From SIG603 sp964369215 (GTDB lineage: Bacteria; Bacillota; Clostridia; Oscillospirales; Acutalibacteraceae), in the NCBI GenBank assembly GCA_964369215.1, contig CAYJEZ010000091.1:1-10508 (forward strand): a stretch of DNA of 10,508 nucleotides. Direction: 5' to 3'. Every line of letters starts with the position of its first letter. Within the stretch, counting starts at the first letter, position 1. Shown piece by piece: positions 5,968 to 10,508 of this stretch. The translations under genes and the position numbers were made by a program. The notes under the pieces are model-generated. The model did not search any database. It saw nothing but the letters and a program-made list of their open reading frames with translations, and was not told the origin of the DNA.

Positions 5968-7023
5968 TTACAAAATATTACTAAGAATGGCGTTAGAGAG
6001 TAAAAAGCCCTCTTTGCTCAGCCTTATGTGCTCCTTATCGTAAGTTATTAAATTTGCGGGGAGTTTTTTTGCGTTTTTAAGAAGATTTTCAAAATGCATA
6101 TCTCCAAAATTTTGGCATTCTTTTGCTGAGATACCTTTTGTTAACCTTAGCCTAAGCATTGCATACTCTTCAAAGTCTCCGCCATAGCTGTCAAAAACAG
6201 GCTCGCACCCATTTAAAAAATCGTTTATATCTCGGTCAAAATACTCTCTTTTTCCGTCAATATAAGAGTGAGCGGATGGGCCTAATCCCAGATATTCTTC
6301 ACAGTTCCAATACTTTAAATTATGCCTACTCTCACAGTTCTTTTTTGAGAAGTTGCTAATCTCATATTGATTATACCCTCTCGCTTCAAGCTCGTTTACC
6401 ATTGTTAAATAAATCTCGCTCACCTTGTCTTCATCTGGCAAATTAAGCTCGTGAATGTTTTTATAAAAGGCAGTTCCCTCTTCAATTTTAAGAATATAGG
6501 CACTTACATGGTTTACTTCTTGCCGTTTACAAAATTCAATTGAGCTCACAAGACTTTCTGTACTCATACCTTGCAAGCCTATCATAAGGTCAAGTGATAT
6601 ATTATTAATGTTAAGCTCTCGAGCTTTTTTAATTGCATTTACTACATCTTTTACATTGTGTGTTCTTCCTAATTGTTTTAACTCACACATATTTGCTGAC
6701 TGTAAACCTAAAGATAGTCTATTTATTCCAGCATTTGAGTTAAAACCATTAAATGCAGTGTTTGGGTTTGCCTCTATAGTTATTTCTGCGCTTTTATCAA
6801 TGTTTACAAAGCTCAATATCTTGCAGATTTGATACTCACTTAAAAGGCTTGGTGTTCCTCCGCCAAAGTAAATTGTATCAAAGCATTTATTTACAGTTTT
6901 AATTCGCCTGCAAATTTCATCAACATATTTTTGTACTAAAGCAGGCTCGTACTGCAAAGAGTAAAAATCGCAGTACGGGCATTTGTTTAAGCAAAACGGA
7001 ACATGAATATATAAGCCTATCAA
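5968..7023 (-). CDS. hemW: Radical SAM heme chaperone HemW (HemN-like)
   Basis: This 351-residue protein is full length for HemW. The radical SAM cluster motif C-x3-C-x2-C (Cys11, 15, 18) is followed by Asp-Phe, where true coproporphyrinogen III dehydrogenase (HemN) has a fourth Cys one residue on; this favours HemW. Other hallmarks are YFGGGTPSLL (52-61), TIEANP (82-87), RLSLGLQS (102-109), LGRTHN (118-123), DLMIGL (145-150), the HemW-type HNLKYW (234-239) followed by YLGLGPSAHS, and a C-terminal HemN_C-like domain. HemW binds heme and a 4Fe-4S cluster and is thought to deliver heme to respiratory enzymes. The start is TTG 7023, overlapping the DUF975 stop in TTGA; it fits the usual start of relatives just before LYIH-x-PFC, although the Shine-Dalgarno (AGTAGG) is weak. 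Many Firmicutes carry hemW next to lepA and hrcA-dnaK; that context is absent here. Confidence 0.92.
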   Translation of the reverse strand: MIGLYIHVPFCLNKCPYCDFYSLQYEPALVQKYVDEICRRIKTVNKCFDTIYFGGGTPSLLSEYQICKILSFVNIDKSAEITIEANPNTAFNGFNSNAGINRLSLGLQSANMCELKQLGRTHNVKDVVNAIKKARELNINNISLDLMIGLQGMSTESLVSSIEFCKRQEVNHVSAYILKIEEGTAFYKNIHELNLPDEDKVSEIYLTMVNELEARGYNQYEISNFSKKNCESRHNLKYWNCEEYLGLGPSAHSYIDGKREYFDRDINDFLNGCEPVFDSYGGDFEEYAMLRLRLTKGISAKECQNFGDMHFENLLKNAKKLPANLITYDKEHIRLSKEGFLLSNAILSNIL

Positions 7024-7694
7024 CTTAAAAAGCCTACTACATTTCTATCGTCAATTCTTCCAGTTATATTTAGGTAAAAAGCACAGTAAGTCGCCTCCAT
7101 ATATGGCGCTAAAAATAAAAACCCTATGCCACAAGTTAATGCAGAAAGTAGCGACCAACCAATAAAGCTAAGCCCTAAAACAAACAGTTCCATTTTGTGA
7201 CCATTCATAACTTGCTTAGATAGCCTAATTGCCTCTGACGCGCTCATCTGTGGGTTTTCAGCCATAATATAAGGCGCCATAGAGTAACTAAGGCCTGCTA
7301 TAATACCCGGAACAATAAATAATAATGTCCACAAAAAAGTGAAAATAGTGCGTAAAAGGGTAAGCATCACACCTCTTCCTATGTCGTTTGATAACTCGTC
7401 AAAAAGAATTGAAAGCCTTACTGGTTGCCTGTAAATTAGAGCAAACATGTACCTAGCAAGACCCATAGCCACTGCTCCACCAAGCACAAATGCTAACAAA
7501 GCAAAAAGCGAAACAGATATGCTTACCGTATTATTCTCATACAATACCGCTTGAGACACAGCAGAAGATGAGCTAGATGATGAGCTAATAATTCCACCCC
7601 CTAGCAAACTTGCTATTATACAAGTTACTACCACATTGCCCCAATTACCTCTTATAGCTGCTAGTGCTATTTGTTTATATGTCGAAAAAGCCAT
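7020..7694 (-). CDS. DUF975 family integral membrane protein
   Basis: This 224-residue polytopic membrane protein opens with a cytosolic amphipathic start (the R-G-N-W-G motif at 15-19 is typical), followed by about five hydrophobic segments (about 21-37, 60-85, 108-138, 168-195 and part of 195-210). Family hallmarks include IVPGIIAGLSYSMAPYIMAENP (about 127-148), the S-x-x-x-M-x-G-H-K-x-E-L-F block (159-171), LSFIGW and the LT-x-GIGFLFLAPY stretch. Its function is unknown; related proteins are widespread in Firmicutes. A run of eight serines sits at 37-44 after the first hydrophobic segment. ATG 7694 is preceded by GAAAGGAAC at about 9 nt. It lies 37 bp after the DUF1015 gene with no GC-containing hairpin between them, and overlaps hemW by 4 bp, so all are probably cotranscribed. 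Confidence 0.88.
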   Translation of the reverse strand: MAFSTYKQIALAAIRGNWGNVVVTCIIASLLGGGIISSSSSSSSAVSQAVLYENNTVSISVSLFALLAFVLGGAVAMGLARYMFALIYRQPVRLSILFDELSNDIGRGVMLTLLRTIFTFLWTLLFIVPGIIAGLSYSMAPYIMAENPQMSASEAIRLSKQVMNGHKMELFVLGLSFIGWSLLSALTCGIGFLFLAPYMEATYCAFYLNITGRIDDRNVVGFLS

Positions 7695-7731
7695 TAATTT
7701 TTAGTTCCTTTCAAAGAAAAAGTAGTTTTTA

Positions 7732-9012
7732 TTATAATTTATTTATTACCAACCCTGTTGTAAGTTTAGGGTAAAAATAAGTAGATTTTTGAGGCATTTT
7801 CTCGCCTGCAGCCGCTACGTCGCTTATCTCAGCTACCCTTGTAGGGTTAATAATAAACGAGCATTGATATGTGCCTTCGTCACAGCTTTTCACAGCTTCT
7901 TCAAAAGAACGTGTATAGGTAAGGTTTTTTTGGTTAGCCATGTTCTCTTTATCTATGCCCAAAAGCCTCTCTAAAATAAGTATATGCAATATATTTACAT
8001 CTAGTTGCTTATAAGTATCTGAAGTGCCTCTTAAAAGCTCCTCCATAATGTTTATTTCTTTTAAAACAAGTAAATACCACTCTTTTTTACCGCTGTAATA
8101 GCAAAACGCCTTCTCACCTTTATTGTAATACGCCTCTAGTTCTTCACGGGCGGTAGAAATATCTTCTTTTTTCTCTACAATAAAATACTCTTCACATTTT
8201 TTAAGAAGTTCTTCTTCGTTAAAGTTTTCTAAATCTTTAATCATTCTATGAGTAGGAAAAACCACCAAACCCTCGTCTGCCATGTCTACAAGCATCATCA
8301 TTACGTATTCGCTAGCTGGGTTGTAAATTTTTTGCTCTCTGCAGTAGTTTCTGTAATTTAGCGAGGTCTCGTATCTGTGGTGACCGTCTGCAATATAAAG
8401 CTTTCTAGGCGCAAACTGCTCGCAAAGTGTAGATATTGTAAGTTTGTCGTTAATAACCCAAAGCCTATGGGTAACCAATCCGTCACTGAACTCTTGAAGA
8501 GGTTTGTTAGCCTTAGTAAGGTTGTCTAAAACATTTAAAGTAGAGCGCTCTTCATCTCTGTATAAAGAGTAAATTTGGCTAAAGTTGCAGTTTGTAGCCT
8601 TTGTTAAGTTAAGCCTGTCTTCTTTAGCTTTAGAGAGAGTCTCTTCATGCGGAAGAATTACCCCGTTTGAGAAATCTTCTGTTTTAACTCTGCAAATAAT
8701 GCCTTTAAAAGACTTTTTCTCTCCACTTGTAACTTTCTCTAAAAACTCTTCTTCATAAATATAAATAGCCTCGTCCATGTCAGTTTTAAGAATTTCAGCC
8801 TCAAGCCACTCGTTAAGAGTATTAGCTGCGTCTTCATACGGGTTATCTCCCTTAGGTAGCTCAAGCCTTATCATGTTATAAGGGTTTGTATTAAGAAGAG
8901 CAAGTCTCTCGCTCTCGCTTATAATATCGTAAGGAGGACAGCAAAGTGTTTTAATATCCCCCGCTTTTTCTGTGTTGTATCTCAATCCTTTAAAAGAGTT
9001 TATTGTTGCCAT
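7732..9012 (-). CDS. DUF1015 family protein
   Basis: This 426-residue protein is the usual length for the DUF1015 family. Hallmark motifs are CCPPYDII (24-31), NPYNMIRLELP (43-53), GVILPHEETLSKAKEDRL (117-134), the highly conserved IADGHHRYET (207-216), and a C-terminal MPQKSTYFYPKL-x-x-GLV (406-422). The His-rich IADGHHRYET and PHEET blocks suggest an active site, but the reaction is not established. In many Clostridia the family sits beside serA and serC, pointing to serine metabolism; neither is present here, so that link is only from known context elsewhere. No signal peptide or membrane segment. ATG 9012 has AAAGGAAG about 7 nt upstream. It is the first gene of the minus-strand operon that continues into DUF975, hemW and the AraC-family gene. 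Confidence 0.9.
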   Translation of the reverse strand: MATINSFKGLRYNTEKAGDIKTLCCPPYDIISESERLALLNTNPYNMIRLELPKGDNPYEDAANTLNEWLEAEILKTDMDEAIYIYEEEFLEKVTSGEKKSFKGIICRVKTEDFSNGVILPHEETLSKAKEDRLNLTKATNCNFSQIYSLYRDEERSTLNVLDNLTKANKPLQEFSDGLVTHRLWVINDKLTISTLCEQFAPRKLYIADGHHRYETSLNYRNYCREQKIYNPASEYVMMMLVDMADEGLVVFPTHRMIKDLENFNEEELLKKCEEYFIVEKKEDISTAREELEAYYNKGEKAFCYYSGKKEWYLLVLKEINIMEELLRGTSDTYKQLDVNILHILILERLLGIDKENMANQKNLTYTRSFEEAVKSCDEGTYQCSFIINPTRVAEISDVAAAGEKMPQKSTYFYPKLTTGLVINKL

Positions 9013-9085
9013 ATTTTTACTTCCTTTCTTAAATAATTAGACATTATCGGCCAGTCAATAAATATTTCATAATATCATTAATACC

Positions 9086-9103
9086 TATGTACTAATATAC
9101 ATA
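9086..9103. repeat. Inverted repeat at the DUF1015 operon start site, possible operator
   Basis: TATGTA (9086-9091) and TACATA (9098-9103) form a 6-bp inverted repeat with a 6-bp centre. It abuts the proposed minus-strand -10 box and covers the expected transcription start, a position where a repressor dimer could act. In AT-rich DNA such a repeat can arise by chance. Confidence 0.3.
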
Positions 9104-9131
9104 TTTTACAGTCAAATTGAAAATAAATCAA
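9103..9131 (-). promoter_or_regulatory. Candidate promoter of the DUF1015-DUF975-hemW-araC operon
   Basis: Read on the minus strand, TTGATT (9131-9126) and TAAAAT (9108-9103) are separated by exactly 17 bp. The -10 matches at five of six and the -35 at four of six positions. It would give a leader of about 85 nt before ATG 9012. Confidence 0.45.
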
Positions 9132-9157
9132 GATTTTATTTTGCCTATGTTGATTTG

Positions 9158-9186
9158 TTGACAAAAACTCACTAATGTTGTACTAT
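9158..9186 (+). promoter_or_regulatory. Promoter of the small membrane protein gene
   Basis: A perfect -35 TTGACA (9158-9163) lies 17 bp before TACTAT (9181-9186, four of six). Its -35 is 26 bp from the -35 of the divergent operon promoter. An inverted repeat TTTGT-TG-ACAAA (9154-9165) covers the -35 and could be an operator. Confidence 0.6.
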
Positions 9187-9262
9187 TTAATTAACATTTT
9201 AGTTCAATTTAATGGTCTTTGCTATATTACAATGTCTTTATATAGTATTGGAGGAATTTATT

Positions 9263-9502
9263 ATGAGTATAGGAACAATTGCTTTAATCTGTGGTATTTT
9301 AGGTGTAGTAGGTGGATTTATACCTATTATCAATAATTTCACCTTCGTATTGTGCATTGCTGCCATTATTATTGGTTTTAAAGCAAAAAGACTTCCTGGA
9401 GAAAAAAGAAAAGCTAAAATTGGGTTTACACTAGGAATTACAGGCATAGCAATAACTGTAATTTATTTTTTATTAGTAGCTATAATGGTGTCTGCAGTAT
9501 AG
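9263..9502 (+). CDS. Small two-helix membrane protein, DUF4190-like
   Basis: This 79-residue protein has two membrane-spanning segments (about 4-34 and 53-78) separated by a basic cytosolic loop, GFKAKRLPGEKRKAKIG. A G-rich first helix, then a short polar/basic loop, then G-x-x-LGI-x-G in the second helix is the pattern of DUF4190-type proteins, whose function is unknown. The start at ATG 9263 is chosen because GGAGGAA (9250-9256) lies 6 nt upstream; an upstream in-frame ATG at 9212 would add 17 residues but lacks a ribosome binding site and would place this strong one inside the gene. It has its own promoter and a hairpin over its stop codon, so it appears to be a single-gene unit. Confidence 0.8.
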   Translation: MSIGTIALICGILGVVGGFIPIINNFTFVLCIAAIIIGFKAKRLPGEKRKAKIGFTLGITGIAITVIYFLLVAIMVSAV

Positions 9503-9512
9503 CTACTAATAA
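9470..9512 (+). terminator. 15-bp perfect hairpin overlapping the stop codon of the small membrane gene
   Basis: TTATTAGTAGCTATA (9470-9484) pairs without mismatch with TATAGCTACTAATAA (9498-9512), closing a 13-nt loop. The TAG stop (9500-9502) sits in the right arm, so the stem also encodes the protein's last residues. Only a loosely T-rich sequence follows (ACATTTAGTTCTTTTC), so termination is likely but not textbook. It could instead protect the mRNA 3' end. Confidence 0.55.
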
Positions 9513-9529
9513 TAGATTACATTTAGTTC

Positions 9530-9556
9530 TTTTCATAATTAATAATTTTATGAAAA
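9530..9556. terminator. Weak AT-rich hairpin between the small gene and pgi
   Basis: TTTTCATAA (9530-9538) pairs with TTATGAAAA (9548-9556) around a 9-nt AT loop. It has a single G-C pair and no following T-run, so it may be a secondary terminator or chance. Confidence 0.3.
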
Positions 9557-9571
9557 CATTTAATATAGTTG

Positions 9572-9600
9572 TTGCAAAAAACTAAAAAATAGGGTAAAAT
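9572..9600 (+). promoter_or_regulatory. Promoter of pgi
   Basis: TTGCAA (9572-9577) lies 17 bp before TAAAAT (9595-9600, five of six). The -10 hexamer equals that proposed for the DUF1015 operon. Transcription would start near 9607, giving a leader of about 40 nt. Confidence 0.55.
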
Positions 9601-9630
9601 GAAAATGTAATCTTAATCAATAGACAAATA

Positions 9631-9640
9631 GAAAGGGTGA
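9631..9640 (+). promoter_or_regulatory. Ribosome binding site that decides the pgi start
   Basis: GAAAGGGTGA ends 6 nt before TTG 9647, the only start that opens the pgi frame here. The nearer ATG at 9642 is one base from the binding site and reads ATG-TTT-TGA, so it cannot start the enzyme. Confidence 0.7.
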
Positions 9641-9646
9641 CATGTT

Positions 9647-10508
9647 TTGAATATAAAATTAGATTGCAGTTACCTTAACGGTTTTGTAAGAGAAGATGAG
9701 TTTTCTTTTATTAAAGACCAAGTAACTAAGGCTCATGAACTACTAAAAAACGGTAATGGCGCAGGCAATGACTTTTTAGGTTGGGTGAACTTACCTGAAA
9801 ATTATGACAAAGAAGAATTTGAGAGAATTAAAAAAGCTGCTGATAAAATTAAATCTAATAGCGACATTTTTATCGTTATCGGCATTGGTGGTTCTTACCT
9901 AGGTGCAAGAGCTGCTATTGAGTTTTTAAAGTCTGAAAACTACAACACTTTAAAAAAAGATACACCTGACATCTACTACTCAGGCAACAATATAAGCTCA
10001 TCTGCTTTGGCAGAGCTTTTAAAAATTTGCGAGGGCAAAGATGTTAGCATCAACATGATATCAAAATCTGGCACAACTACAGAGCCAGCTGTTGCTTTTA
10101 GAGTTTTAAAAGACATGCTAGAGAAAAAATATGGCAAAGAGGGTGCTAAAGAGAGAATTTTCTGTACAACAGACAAGGCAAGAGGAACACTTAAAAAGCT
10201 TGCTGACACAGAGGGTTTTGAAACTTTTGTAGTGCCTGACGATGTAGGCGGTAGATTCTCTGTTTTAACAGCAGTAGGGCTTTTACCTATAGCTGTAGCA
10301 GGTGCAGACATTGACGTTTTAATGAATGGCGCTAAAAAAGCAATGACTGCTTTTGATAACGAGAATATTTATGAGAATGACTGCTATAAATATGCAGCAG
10401 CTAGAAATATTCTTTACAATAAAGGTAAATCTATAGAGCTTATGGTAAGCTATGAGCCATGCTGTGCTATGATGAGCGAGTGGTTTAAACAGCTATACGG
10501 CGAGAGCG
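9647..10508 (+). CDS. pgi: Glucose-6-phosphate isomerase, 3' end cut by the window
   Basis: The frame is open for 287 codons to the window edge, roughly two thirds of the 450-residue bacterial enzyme, which interconverts glucose 6-phosphate and fructose 6-phosphate in glycolysis. Visible motifs are GIGGSYLGARA (79-89), the phosphate-binding SKSGTTTEP (139-147), and the PGI signature DDVGGRFS (198-205) followed by VLTAVGLLPIAVAG. The segment WFKQLYGES (279-287) ends within the conserved GES-x-GK block, whose Glu (286 here) is the likely catalytic base; the sequence stops right there. The start is TTG 9647, set by the ribosome binding site at 9631-9640. It is cytosolic and has its own promoter. 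The C-terminal third, including the second PGI signature, lies outside the window. Confidence 0.96.
   Translation, partial: MNIKLDCSYLNGFVREDEFSFIKDQVTKAHELLKNGNGAGNDFLGWVNLPENYDKEEFERIKKAADKIKSNSDIFIVIGIGGSYLGARAAIEFLKSENYNTLKKDTPDIYYSGNNISSSALAELLKICEGKDVSINMISKSGTTTEPAVAFRVLKDMLEKKYGKEGAKERIFCTTDKARGTLKKLADTEGFETFVVPDDVGGRFSVLTAVGLLPIAVAGADIDVLMNGAKKAMTAFDNENIYENDCYKYAAARNILYNKGKSIELMVSYEPCCAMMSEWFKQLYGES

Noticed and set aside
6159..6832. Two plus-strand frames (6159-6359 and 6608-6832) inside hemW
   Set aside because: Antisense to conserved HemW motifs; no ribosome binding sites or families.
9238..9447. 69-codon minus-strand frame opposite the small membrane protein
   Set aside because: The plus-strand gene has a promoter, a strong ribosome binding site and membrane-helix pattern; the antisense frame has none.
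9976..10311. 111-codon minus-strand frame
   Set aside because: It is antisense to pgi, whose plus-strand motifs are unmistakable; its Ser/Pro/Leu composition is that of a shadow frame.

Overview
The window looks like a chromosome segment of a low-GC, spore-forming (or spore-former-derived) member of the Clostridia. The evidence is very AT-rich intergenic DNA, A/T-ending codons, TTG start codons, a SleB-type cortex-lytic enzyme, and several families typical of Clostridia (DUF5685, DUF975, DUF1015). There is no sign of phage, integrase, insertion sequence, toxin-antitoxin or CRISPR genes, so most of it reads as core chromosome.

Layout: bases 1-89 are the 3' part of a tRNA-Glu(UUC) gene and its terminator. 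About 540 bp of AT-rich DNA without a convincing gene follows, ending near a hairpin with a T-run. The sleB-like gene (1354-629) is on the minus strand. On the plus strand, 1704-3753 is a tight three-gene operon: a DUF5685 protein, a J-domain/TPR protein with a strikingly Cys-rich C-terminus, and a small polytopic membrane protein. A strong terminator follows, then a 250-bp stretch of hairpins, then a sugar phosphate isomerase/epimerase with its own promoter (4134-4853).

A 250-bp region dense in inverted repeats separates this from a convergent minus-strand operon read 9012 to 5107: DUF1015 protein, DUF975 membrane protein, hemW, AraC-family regulator. hemW overlaps the DUF975 gene by 4 bp, and the AraC gene starts directly after the hemW stop codon. 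Upstream, a divergent promoter region also drives a small two-helix membrane protein (9263-9502) that ends in a 15-bp perfect hairpin. The window closes with glucose-6-phosphate isomerase (pgi), which starts at TTG 9647, has a good promoter and runs off the right edge.

How the genes may work together: pgi is glycolytic. The isomerase/epimerase and the AraC regulator could form a small carbohydrate-responsive pair, but only proximity suggests this. The least understood and most interesting part is the DUF5685/J-protein/membrane-protein operon. No clear new defence or mobile system was found.
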